A stretch of DNA of 64,000 nt from Sitta carolinensis (lineage: Eukaryota; Chordata; Aves; Passeriformes; Sittidae). The first letter of the stretch is position 1. Each line of letters opens with the position of its first letter. Below are positions 49,596 through 60,889 of this stretch, piece by piece. The stretch is from positions 105,090,410 to 105,154,409 of the forward strand of contig CM063284.1 of the NCBI GenBank assembly GCA_032173965.1, read 5' to 3'. The notes beneath the pieces are model-generated. The model was not told the DNA's origin. It made no database searches and saw only the letters and a program-made list of their open reading frames with translations. A program made the translations under genes and the position numbers.

Positions 49596-50255
49596 CATTA
49601 AACTCTAGACACCCGGCACTGAGAGCGTTTGGCTGCGAAACTAAAACGGCAAGTCTTGGGGGGGCGAAAAAATAAAGACCCAAAATGGGGAGGGGGAGAA
49701 ATCGAGCGCTCTCCCAAGTTGCGTCCAAAAGGAGTTAAAAGCCTCGTGACATCGCCTCTCCGATGGGCGAAGCGCCGGCAGGATGCAGAAGATGCAGAAG
49801 CGGCAGCAGTTAGTTGTTTGCTGGTTTTAGGGCAATCCACTCCAAAAAGAAAAAGAGAGACGGGAGGGGGAAAAAAAAGATAAAGGAAAAAAGTTTGCAG
49901 GTAGCAGCACAGATCTGGAGTGGAGTCTACAAGGGAATTGAGAAAGAGGGATGGAACGAGATGTCGCCGGAGAACCGAGCGCTGGAGATGAGGGAAGAGA
50001 GCGAGCGAGTCCGGGAGGGAGCGGAGGCGGGAGCCGCGGGCTGGCTGCGTGCGATGTTGTCTTCCCCAGATCTCTCCCCTCACTGAGCGCCTTCAGCCTT
50101 CTCTTCTTCTGCTCGGCGGCTCCAAACTTGACCAGCCTTCCGCAGCCTTCCGTCTGATACGCAATTAGCAAGAAAATCTTTGCAAACACCCCGCTTCAGC
50201 AAGAGCCCTCTTCGTAAACATTTGCCTGCTTGTTACCTTAGAGGACGGGCAATAT
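49596..50255 (-). other. ADCYAP1: Inferred ADCYAP1 non-coding exon 1 (5' UTR)
   Basis: The minus strand has a strong splice donor, TTTAATGGTAAGG, with GTAAG at 49595-49591. The upstream boundary is placed about 30 nt below a TATA-like box, giving a 5' UTR exon of about 660 nt. ADCYAP1 in other vertebrates has a non-coding first exon, so the layout is expected. The exact start is a guess. The exon's last three bases are ATG, which matters for an upstream ORF (see findings). Confidence 0.45.
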
Positions 50256-50283
50256 TGTTTGTTGCCCCCGTAGTGGTGTCCGG

Positions 50284-50291
50284 ATTTTTAT
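50284..50291 (-). promoter_or_regulatory. TATA-like box of ADCYAP1
   Basis: On the minus strand GAATAAAAATCC contains ATAAAAAT, lying upstream of the inferred 5' UTR and about 65 bp downstream of a CRE-like site. It is a plausible core promoter, not proven. Confidence 0.4.
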
Positions 50292-50353
50292 TCATGAATC
50301 AAATGCCTTTTTTTTTTTTTTTTCTCAGTCACGTAATAATCGGGTATCAGAAA

Positions 50354-50361
50354 AGACGTCA
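50354..50361 (-). promoter_or_regulatory. CRE-like site
   Basis: TGACGTCT on the minus strand matches 7 of 8 positions of the palindromic CRE. PACAP gene promoters are known to respond to cAMP and phorbol ester, so a CREB-type site here is sensible. A nearby ATTACGTGAC (50326-50335) is a second, weaker candidate. Confidence 0.45.
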
Positions 50362-50461
50362 CCACCCCAATTCCTCAAGGAACACAGTTCTGTGTCGTCC
50401 TCAAAGATGAGCTTATCAGGAGTCATAAAGCTTCTCATAAACACCAACTCACACTTCCCCC

Positions 50462-50520
50462 CCCCCAAAAAAAAAAAATAAATAAAATTAAAAAAAAAAA
50501 AAAAAAAAAAAAGAAAAATA
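50462..50520. repeat. A-rich low-complexity tract
   Basis: C-run followed by A-runs separated by single T or AAT interruptions. Confidence 0.9.
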
Positions 50521-50569
50521 AAACCTAACAATCAAACAAACACGCAGAAAAACCCCACCACACAAACCT

Positions 50570-51197
50570 AAAAAGGATGTTCGCCACGGAAAAGTTTTAC
50601 CTGACGTGGGAAGGGAAGAGGAGGAGAGCAGTTAGGGGTGGGGTGGGGGTCCCCGGGCCGGTTGGGCTCCCCCACGACTTCGCTGCGGGTCTTTCTGCGG
50701 GGCCAGCTCGCCCCACACGCAGCCCGGGGCCGCCGCTGGCCGCAGGCCCCCGCGGAGCCGCCTGGCTCTGAGCGCGCGGGCGGAGCAGCCACGGCGCGGA
50801 ACCCCCCACTTCCGCGGAGATTTAAGAATATAAGTGCCTTTTTTTTTCTCAGGCCCCGCTTTTCTTTTTTCTTTTCTCTTTTTTCTTTGTCTTTTCCTTT
50901 TACCCTTTTTTTTTTAAGGGTTGTTAATATTGCTCCCATTACACAAGGCTCCCCCCCGGGTAAACCAGCAGCGACGTGACCGCTCTGCCTGTACTGAAGC
51001 CGTGGAGCGTAGGGGACAAGCCCTCGGCCGCGTCGCAAGGAGGGTCCCACACTCGGCCGGCGTTGCCCGGAGAGGAGGGGGGCGGCTTTTCCCCCCACTC
51101 CTCTGGCCCGACCCTCTCGTCTCTCCGCCTTGTGCAGAGACAGATGTGCGGCTCGCAGCGCTTTGCAGGGAGGAAGGGAAGAGCATCGCCATGAGGG

Positions 51198-51250
<53 letters not shown>

Positions 51251-51450
51251 GATTTGCCGAAGGGACCGGGAAGGAAATCCCTTCTCTGGGGACTTCCCCG
51301 CCGCCGGAATAATTTTCCCCCGAAGTGATGCGCCGGGCGCGGGCCACCGGCGGGCACCCAGCCGCTGCAATTGCTGCTCGTCTCCACGCTCCCCTCCCTC
51401 CGCGACCGAAAATGTGCCCTTCATTTCCGAGAATTACCCAAAGAAACCCA
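50570..51450. promoter_or_regulatory. CpG-rich region upstream of ADCYAP1
   Basis: CpG-dense sequence upstream of the inferred promoter, interrupted by an A50 run at 51198-51247. Open frames of up to 259 codons on the minus strand run through the homopolymer and resemble no protein. Probably part of the regulatory CpG island cluster of the locus. Confidence 0.5.
51198..51247. repeat. Poly(A) run of 50 nt
   Basis: Uninterrupted A-run on the plus strand within CpG-rich DNA. Confidence 0.97.
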
Positions 51451-51699
51451 GGCTGCAGGAGCCATTACTAGACATTTTAATTACTGGGATCATAAGCAGA
51501 GCGTTCAGGAAGCAGCAATAATATAGTTCTCCTGTTTCCTATTTGAATGGGTTTGGTGTAACATGCTTGGATGAGTTATTTGAGCCCAAATCGATTTCTC
51601 AAAAACAGCAACAACAAAAAACACACCATACAATTACATTCCTATTACGGTCATTTAAGGTTTCAATATTTTCCGGAGATAAAGGAAATTTGACGTGAA

Positions 51700-52400
51700 T
51701 GAATGATTCCCGTAGAAATGGCCAACGACGCGATCCCGGGCTGGGATGCAGGGCTAGGGACGGAGCGGGACGCTATCCTCGTCATTCTGTGCCGGGCGTT
51801 TCGGGCCGGGAAGAACAGGAGAGGGAACGGGGCAGGGCAGAGCGCCCGGCGGGGGCTGCCGGAGTAGCGGTCACCCCGCTGCTCCCTTTAGGGAAAGGGT
51901 CACCCCACCGCTCCCGCTGGAGCAGGGGCACCCCTCGGCTCCCGCTGGGAAAAGGGTCACCCCTCGACTCCCTCAGGCAAGAGGGTTACCCCGCGGCTCC
52001 CGCTGGGAAAAGGATCACCGCGCGTGTCCCGCTGCGAAAACGGGCATCCCACGGCTCCCGCTGAGAAAAGGGTCACCCCTCGGCTCCCTCTGGGAAAAGC
52101 GTGACCCGCGGGTCCCTCTGGAGCTGGGTCTCCCCTCGTCTCCCCGCGGTCCCGCAGCGCGCCGGGGCTTCCCCGCCGCTCCCGCGCCGCGCACGGTCCG
52201 TGAGCGGAGGGCGCCACCGCGCGGGCAGCCGCGCACCTGCGGCCGCCGCCGTCGGGCGGGCCGGGGCTGCCCCGTCCCGGCTGGGGCGGGCCGGCAGAAC
52301 GCCCGCCGTGCCGAGGGACTGCCGGCCCGCTGCGAGACAGGCCATCGGGAAAGGGCTGCGGCCCGCTGCTCCCCTTCACCGGGCCTTGCTTGGCGGCTGG
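51700..52400. promoter_or_regulatory. Distal CpG island upstream of ADCYAP1
   Basis: GC-rich, CpG-dense block about 1.5-2 kb upstream of the inferred start site, containing a diverged minisatellite in its first half. It may be an alternative promoter or a Polycomb-type island. No gene recognised. Confidence 0.5.
51869..52145. repeat. Diverged 28-30 bp minisatellite, about 9-10 copies
   Basis: Imperfect units of the form GGGTCACCCC-T-C-GGCTCCCGCTGGGAAAA recur every 28-30 bp, with many substitutions but preserved GGGTCACC and CTCCCGCTGGGAAAA cores. The array ends near GGTCTCCCCTCGTCTCC. Confidence 0.85.
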
Positions 52401-55400
52401 TAGGGTTTTATTTTGTTTCCCTTGTCATGACTCGGCGGTAGCAGGTGTAAACACGGGCTTTTCTAGAAACCAGTGTGGCAAGGACTGTGTGAATCACGTC
52501 AGTATGAAGGCTTGAACACGCACTCCGCCTAAAGAACAGGAAAAAAAATTCCTTCTCTCCAAAGAGACGACACACACGCAGGTAATTCATTTTAAAGCTG
52601 TGGCTGTTTTCACTCTAGAAAAGCTACTTTCAGCTACTTTTGATAGATACAACCGCATTTCCTCTCCTCCATCCCCACTCACCTAGATCCTTACAGAAAG
52701 CACCAGGATGCCTGAAATAACAGGCATCAGCAGCACCGAGGTAGAGATACCCATAAAACAAACCTGAGGCTACAGACTCCAAACAGAGACCCTGTGCCAC
52801 CCTGGTGGTACTGTGCATGTAGCAGCAATGTCAGGATGGTTTGCAAAAAATGCATCTTCTAAGCTCTCATTTATGGTGAGTGAGTAACTCACACACAGTT
52901 TGTGCCAATAAAAGCTTCATAGCATCTCAGTCTACGTCACAGGGGTGTGCGTGCGAAGTGATTATCATTATGACATGACTGCGGTTTAGGCTGAGGAAGT
53001 AAAGGTTTTAATCTGGTCTCTGTGTACAAGTAAATTTCTCAATAACTGTCATTTAAGGCTGAGAGGGATTTAAGGTATATAATACTTGCCTCCGGGGCAA
53101 AGTCCTGAGGCAGCATCTGAAGAAAAACAGCGGTTTTTTATTGTCAGAATTTCTTTCATCTTCCCTCTACCAGCTTAAATTAGACCTTTAAATTTATCTG
53201 ACTATTCTATTTTAAATATCTATTTTATTAACTAGAGCATTATAATTCTATAGAAGTTTCTAGGGGAGCTTACATCCTGTGAGCCTTGTCAAGCCTGACT
53301 GCAGCTGACTGCAACTGACTGCTGGAAACCTTGCTGTTGTAGTTCTAATTCAAAGGAACTTATTTCATCTTGTACCATGATGGGCATCTTTTTGACTCCT
53401 CAGAAACCCCCTTTCTATATGTGTGCATATGTTATAAAATATACTATGAGAAATTTATCAAACAGGAAATTCTATTGGTCCATGAAGCCAGATATCTCAT
53501 ATACACTGATTAGATGTCCAGCCACTATATTCATATTTTCTCAGTAAGTCCAAATTTAGCTGCATATTTCAAAAAGACCTAGAAGAATTTATGTACCTGG
53601 AATACATCATTTAATCATGAAAGGACACATGTATTTCTGCCAATACATAAAAGGATGAATTCTTCTTTCTCAAAAGCAGGCAATCTGGACAAACCAGCTC
53701 TCACTCTCTCTCTCTCTCTCTCACACACACACAGACACACAGACACACACACATGTATATATAATGGGTTTATCATCTGTGTTGTAACTGTGTCTGCCAG
53801 GCCCCTCCTTTCTTACTTGGGTGGTTGGGGTACCTATTGCTAACCAATATGCCAATGAATACTTGTCTGCATCTGTTTCACAAACATACCAGCCTTCACT
53901 TTTTCTTGGCTTTCCTGACCCCTCCTTGTCCCCAGGGGCCAGCTCCTGGGAAGGATGAACTTGTCAGAGGGTAGATTAACCCATCCATGAAATCATTCAG
54001 CTGTAGTTGTGGTCATCTAAAAAGGCTAATTAGGAATAGCCTGGCAGCAGAACAGAAGGTATAATATCTAAAGCATGGCTTGGAGGACATTTCAGTATCT
54101 CCAGCTGAGACATGGAACCTGCAGCAGGGGTGGGGAAAGCCCCACTTTCCTCCTGTAGGCTGGATGTCAATCCACTCAGGAACAGAAAGAGCTTCAATGA
54201 ATGAAGTATTTAATTCACAGAGTTGTTTTTCTTTTATTAAACCATTCCCTCTCATGCCTTCTTTAGGTAAAAGCAGTAAAATGCTTAGGCACTCTGTAGA
54301 AAGCACAAACATCTGTGTGCTTTCTCATGTCTGAAGGGACAAAGCTGCAATCCAGACAAGCTTGGTCACCCAGGGGATATTCTGGGCAGAATGTACAAAC
54401 AACAAAAAACAAAACCAAAACAACAAACAAACAAAAAAACCAAACAAACAAAACAAAAAAAAAAAAAAAAGCAGAGGACAACAACCAGGGTCAGTATTGG
54501 GACTACAAGTCTCTCAAGAGATGACAGAGGCAAGCCTCACCTGGTAACCGAGACCCCTGTGAGTCTCTTTGCATAAGACCACCAATCATTAGCAAAGTCT
54601 CTGTGAGAATCTTCCAGATAATTCCTTGCTACCTTTTATAACGTTACTTCCAAGCAAACAGTCAAAAAAAAAAAAAAAAAAAGTCTGTTTTTTCTTTCCT
54701 TCTCTGAAGTGAGGAGGCAGAGCAGTACTTGCCAGGGCAGCAGTGTAGGAACACCAGCAGTCCAGTCACTGCTCTTGCTGCTGCTTAGAGCTCACGGTGG
54801 GAGACAAGGCCAGGGGGTTGCCTGTGTCTTGCATGATTGTCCACACAGAAGCTCAGTGTTCAATGTTACCCTGTGGGTATCCTCCTCCCCCTATTCAGTA
54901 AATGAAGGCAGACGACTACGACAGTACAAAGGCAAAGGAAGAGTCATTCCCATCCAAACACAAAAGCAGGAAAATCTCTTTCTAAAAAAATGAATGACCA
55001 GACAGTGGACTCGGTTTCACAAGGGGATACCACCACACTATGCCTGCAACAGGAAATTTCCTTGGATGACCAACAGATTTATTTATAATCTCTCATCTTT
55101 CACCCAAATAAACTTCTATGCTGCAAGAGAAGAAAAGATTTGTCCCTGATGCTTTCTGACAGTGGTTCTTTGATCAATCATTTATATATGAAAACTAGAA
55201 AAATAAATTATGAAAGGCAAAAAACAACAACAAATAAAGAACTTCTTTTAAGACTTAATATTCCAAAGGCCTATTGTACACTAAAGCCAGCAACCTACAA
55301 AATACTAAAGACCTCACCAGTCCACAGGGCAGAAGAAAAGGCTTTAGCACTGGCAGCAGATCTATCCCCACTCTGGTTTCCATTTGGTCCAGTTCAGGGG

Positions 55401-55819
55401 GAGGGTAAACCCTTAAGCAGACTGAATATACAGAGTTTCATAAGTGCTGCCAAGATACATTAATTTATACTGGACAAATACCAGCCACAATATTTTCCAG
55501 GTTGCTTTAGATGCATCTGTAGCCCAAGGTGAATGACAAGTTCTGGTTTTGTACCCAAATGTGACAGAACTTTAGGTATACCTTTAGAATCAGTGGGACT
55601 GCCATGTGCCTGTGTCCAGAAACAAAAATCCATCTGTAGTTCTGAGGTATTGCTAATGGCATAGCTAAAGTTATTCATAGTTTACATTTACCAGAAATAG
55701 TTGGAACAAATTAATAATGAATTAGAACATTTCTTATCATCACAGGGAGCAAGAGGGAATAAATAGAACCATCCATATTTTCTTATTACAAAACAGTGTG
55801 CAGCCTATTACCAAACACT
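52401..55819. other. Intergenic sequence upstream of ADCYAP1
   Basis: No gene recognised. Contains a CT/CA compound microsatellite, an AAAC-rich stretch (about 54400-54471) and a short A-run near 54664-54682. Confidence 0.5.
53699..53752. repeat. (CT)n(CA)n compound microsatellite
   Basis: About 11 CT dinucleotides grade into CA dinucleotides with GA interruptions. Confidence 0.95.
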
Positions 55820-56960
55820 AATTTAGTGTTGCTTGCGCTGGAAAACTGTTGAAGGGTCTCTGGCTCCTGACAGTGCAGCTTAATTCAGTCTGACGGGAGC
55901 AAGGCTGCAGAGAAGCAGTCCAGGGTGGGCAGGTGAGGGCCATCCCAATAGGGGTGAATCCCAGCCTGCCAGAGCCAGGCGCCGCTCAATAATTCCAATT
56001 AACCACGCTAAAGATGACAGAGACAGGTCATGCAGAGCCCAGTAAATAGCAATTGGAATAGAATGTATTTTGATGAGAGAATAACAAAGTCTTTCTCATT
56101 AAGGAAAAAAGATATTTGGTTGGGTGTAGAAGTCTGTCCTTGGTGGCTTGTGCACCCTGCAGTGCAGCCTCTGCCCTGTGGGGCTGCAGGCCATGCTGGC
56201 CACAGACAAAATTGCCCTGAGCATTTTGAAATTTGAAACATTGCCCTAAGCACCCTTCATGTGGCTGAGCTCCCTGTTTGGTGCAGAGTGAGCAACAGGG
56301 AGAGCTCCCACATCCTTTAGCAGCACAGGAGGGCCTGTGCTCCACCAGATGCACAGCTCCAGAAATGTGGGGTGGGGTGTGGGGTGAGACTGGGATGAGC
56401 TCGGTTTTCTGGCCTCTGTGCCATGAGTTGGCTGCACAGCAGACATTGAGACCACCAGCCAGACAGAGGGGCCAGGAAGCAGCACATAACCTTTGTCTGC
56501 TGTCATAACTTAAATAAAGTACTCAAGTCTACTTAGCCTAGAGGAAAATGTGTGGTTCTTAGTTTTTATATTTAAAGATAGCACAAAGAATTTCTTGTGT
56601 GTGGCCTTATGGTCCGATCCATCTCTATCTTCTAATAAAATGCATTTCTGTAACAGCCGAGGCAATTAATCACTTAAACAGAATTGGATTACAATCTCCA
56701 TTACTAGAAAATCTTTAAAGTCAGGCTTGCTATCTTTCTAAGAGATCTCAAGCTATCGAGCCATTCTTTGCCCTGCTTTATGCAAAGGTCAGACTGGATG
56801 TTCGTAATGGCCTCTTCTAATGTCAAAAATCGGTCTCTGACCCTTGTAATGCCACTCACTGATTTCAGACAGAGCTGCACTGGATTTATTGACCCTTCTC
56901 ATTAGAAATGAAGATTGTCTGCAGAAACTCCTATGTGATTTCATAATTCCAGGTACATGT
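55820..56960. other. Unique sequence, possible regulatory elements
   Basis: High-complexity DNA without coding potential, 5.5-6.7 kb upstream of the inferred ADCYAP1 start. Includes CpG-containing stretches (55835-56010) and a relic repeat tail near 56.8 kb. Enhancer function is only a suggestion. Confidence 0.25.
56760..56850 (+). mobile_element. Possible ancient CR1/L3-type LINE 3' tail
   Basis: The segment CAAAGGTCAGACTGGATG (56784-56801), followed by TCGTAATGGCCTCTTCTAAT (56803-56822), matches in order the GGTCAGACTGGATGAT...AATGG(T)CCCTTCT... 3' end of old amniote CR1/L3 elements. It is much more diverged from the consensus than the other CR1 copies here. Only about 60 bp are recognisable. 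Confidence 0.45.
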
Positions 56961-59900
56961 CTATTGAGCTCATTATGTAAATACTGATGTCTTTAGTTGG
57001 TTTGAATTTCATAGGAAATGAAATGAAATTTGCAGAGCACAGCACAAACCAGAAATTACTAGGACATTGCAAGGCTGAACTCTCTTTTGATGCCCAAATC
57101 TGTGTTTAGTCTCCAGATGTAACTGCATATGTCAATAGCAACAACATAATGATAAATTATGATAGTTTGTAGATATGTTTTAAATCCTGAAACTTAAATA
57201 TGGTATTTTTCACTCTAGTGAAAATCCATTTCCTGGGAATTTCTTGCTTCCAAGTGCATGTATATTTTTTTTAGTAAGGACTCCACAAGGAGATACCTTT
57301 ATATGTTTCACATACCTTTCTGGCATAAAAAAAATTATCCCATTCAAAAGACAGCCATCATCAAGAACATTATTTATTCAAACATCTCCTCTATGGAAAG
57401 TAAATAACTCTGGTTTTAATACAGGTCCTGACCCTTATCTCCTCAGATAAGTTCTACCAGTTCTATTCTAAGATAGATTGCTTCTGATGTACTGTTCATT
57501 TCCACATAGCCCCTCTTTTCCCCATCCCATTCCTAATGTAGAATATTTTTATACAATTATCACAGAGGTACAACGAGGTAAACCTTGTGTACTACCAGTT
57601 AAATACTGGTATAGGAGTATAAAGTTCTGTTTATGAAAGGGGAGAATATTTTTTCAATATTCAGAAAATTATACTAAACCCCCCACATCACAGATTTAGA
57701 AAGAAAAATCTTTTTATTTGATATGAAAATGAGCTGCATGGGTATATACCCATATTTAATGTGGGTTCTTTATACTTACAAAATATGCTACAATTATGCC
57801 ATAAGTTTCATCTGAATGCATTACCACTGATTAGTACTACAATATTCTTGTCTTCTTGTAAGAATTATAAGTCATAATTCTTATAAATCATAAACATATT
57901 ACATCTGTTTTGTCCAGTAAAGTATGGAATACAGCAAACTCAGTGACTTTCTTGGGAGAATGTAGCTAAAAAAACATGAATAGTTCTAAAATGAATACCT
58001 GACCCCATTGATGTCAAAGGTAAAGATCCTGATGACTTTAGTGGTGTCAGATGGTCATTATTGGTAATCTGACTCTCAGTTTTTTGCCAGTGTTGGAGGT
58101 TTACCACTCAGGAATAATACCTCTTATGCCTTCAAACACTCAGTGCCACTAATCCATAAAGTAACTATCTGCCAGCGAGTTCTGTCATGGATTCAAGGGA
58201 GATCAGTATTTAGCCCCTATAAAGAGTGTTTTTAGTTGAAGAAATTCCTGTCCCAGCCCCCAAACTTGTAGTCACCACTTGATGGTCACCACCAGTGCAT
58301 GTAGAAATCAGTAACACTTAAATGGAAAAGAAAATGTCTCCAAGAAAAAGAAAATATACAGCCAATGACATGAAACAGTAGCAAATTCATGTATTTGTTA
58401 CAAGTTTGAAGATGATTAATAACCTTGAACTGAACTAAAAATAATTAAAACATCATTACTCATCCTCTGAGAACAGGGTAATAAAAGGAGACTGCAACTG
58501 AGTAAAAGCTGTCCTTCAAAAGAACTCTTTCCCCATCTTCCAGTGTTGATTAGTGAATAATACTGCTAGTCATTACACTCAATAGAGGTGCTGTTCTTCC
58601 TTGATTTCGTGGGGAAGACGAGGCAGTAAGGAGAGCTGAATCACAAGTTTCCTCATATTTTTTCTTAATGAACAATGGTGCACACAGCTGCTCTGGAAAA
58701 CAGCTACAGGTGAAGTCAATGCAGTCACTGAAATGCATTAGAAAGATGGTAACAGTTCCCAACAATTGACTCACACATAAAAAGTATAAGATTGGTATTA
58801 GGATGTGAAAAAAAGTGTAATGTCCAATGATTCCTCTTGTTTTCAACATCTGCATTTAGTTTAAGTAGCTAAACCTATAGTAAATACTTTTTCAGGAACA
58901 CTCCTCACCATTCATGTAGATTCCACAGGGTGGGAGACAAACCACCCCAGAATGCATGATCCATGGTTATAAAATTCAAGGATGTTAACTGGAAAAACTA
59001 TTGGAAAACATTACATCCTGGAGGTACTTTGTGCTGTGCTACATTAGTCCTAAATGAGCCTGCAACAAAAGGGAAGCTGCACTTGAAGAAGAAAACATTT
59101 TCTCCGTGCTGGTTAGGTAATATAAAACTGAAAGGTCACAGAGAGATTAAAATCTAATTTTTTAACTAGTAAGAAAAGGAGAAAAGGTGAGGGGTGGTGG
59201 GTGTCTCCATTCAGATGGTTCCTTATAGAAGAAGCAAGGTGGACTGAAGTCAGGTACAGCTTTTAGTTCCCCAGAGGTCTGTGATCAGAGCATTACAGTT
59301 GCTTTAGTTCACGTTGCTGCCTTACTTTTGCTGGGCACTGCATACCTGCAAGTCCCAGTGAATACTATATGTCGCTAATATACTTACATGGCCTGGAGTC
59401 CTATTTACAAAAGCAGCAAGTTTTAAATATATGAATACAACAAATAGGAGCTATGAATGTTTGCCTTCTTTGGGACTGGATATTAATGGCACCTGTGTAA
59501 TACTGGCTGTAGGAACTGTTTATTTCACAATATCTTAAACCTTTAGATTATCTTCAAGGTAAAACATTAAGGCAGGGTAAAAGTAAAAATTTTAGGGGTG
59601 ACACCTTCACACTATTTTCCCAATGGGACAAGCAGAAGCTGTACCTCTGACAGAAACTCCTTAAACTTTTTTTCACAAAGCATCTGAAAGTAAGTTATAA
59701 GGAAAACCCTGTCTGTGAATGAAGCAGTATTGCAGAGAAATCAGTGAAGTTCACAGAGACATATTGCAAAGAAAATCTGTAGCACACTTTGTAGTAACTC
59801 AGCACCAGGTTCTCTCTCTTTCTATCACATCCTCATCACCCAGTTTTGCTTGGCCATAAGCTACAGCAGCATGAGATGAATCCATCCTGTCCTGTCCTGT

Positions 59901-60390
59901 CCTGTCCACCCCCAGAAAGCCATGTCACAGATGCATCATATACCACAAATGTATCACAAATATACCAAGGAGGGCCTCATCTTAGAGAGAAAACACAATT
60001 TTATTCCCACCATAGCATCACCAAGGTGCCAGTGCAGAAGATTGTGGCAGACTCCTGTGTAAGTGATTTTCTCATTTTCCTGGCTGTTAGATCTGTTACA
60101 GATTAGACTGAGAGCAGCAGGACTAGAAGAGTCGAATTGGGAATATCTGCTATTTGTTTGATCTCTCATAGCCCTGTTGCATAAGACCTCGTGTAGCCAC
60201 ATGAGTGCTACATGGGGTACACTTGTCCCAGCAGACACTTTGGGGTCTATCCATCTTAGCCAAGGGCTTAACATCTTATGTGTTTGTGAGGCATCTTCCA
60301 ATGCCATGGACCATATAAGAAAAAAGTGATGGCCATCCTGAGGGGATCTGAGACACAAAAGGAAGAGAGTGATGCTTTGAGAGGCTGACT
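56961..60390. other. Intergenic sequence
   Basis: No gene recognised. Contains a short hairpin (57859-57883) and five CCTGT pentamers (59885-59909). Confidence 0.5.
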
Positions 60391-60850
60391 TGTAACAGAC
60401 TAGACAGGACAAAAGGGTAAATAAAGAAGGTATTTATTTAAAGGCCTCAATGGATGCACCCTGGGCAGTGCAAGAACCCAGTCGGGCTATGCCCAGGTAG
60501 AATCACAAAATGGTCACAAAATGGATGACCGATCACGAGGTCTCACACTTTTATGAGTTTCTGCTCCATTAGCATATAGGAATTAATTATCCAATTACAG
60601 CTTCAGGTTATGAAGCTCCATCATCCTTGTTCTTCTCACTTCAATTCACTGCTGTTTACGCTCTTGGGCCTGAAATTTGTATCGGTTGTCCTTGGTCCCA
60701 AGCTAGAAAAGAAATTAATCTGCCTACTCTGTGAAAAGAGCTCACTAGCACTTAGTATAAAACCCAGAACTACACACCAAAACAGCACAGAATCTGAAAA
60801 AATACAAAAGCTAAAACTTAAGGCATCAGGAGGATTTGTGCAGGAGCAGG
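60391..60850 (-). mobile_element. Probable ERV LTR, minus orientation
   Basis: Starts with TGTAAC and carries TTTATT (60433-60438), i.e. AATAAA on the minus strand, plus a CATAAAAG TATA-like box on the minus strand (about 60549-60556). The order is that of an avian LTR read in reverse. No matching target duplication was found, so the right end is uncertain and the call is tentative. Confidence 0.45.
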
Positions 60851-60889
60851 TGTATGCACAGGCTGCTTTTCACGTAGCCAGACTTAGGA

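Noticed and set aside
49032..49608. Lys-rich and Phe-rich open frames around the intron 1 homopolymer
   Set aside because: They are translations of the A59/CAAA tract. The only real coding sequence here is the spliced ADCYAP1 signal-peptide exon.
50568..51424. 259- and 161-codon minus-strand frames
   Set aside because: They pass through poly(T) (poly-Phe) and CpG-island sequence and show no homology.
60385..60850. Target-site duplication for the LTR-like element at 60391
   Set aside because: I looked for a repeat of CTGACT or GGCTG on the right side and found only partial matches near 60858, so no duplication is claimed.
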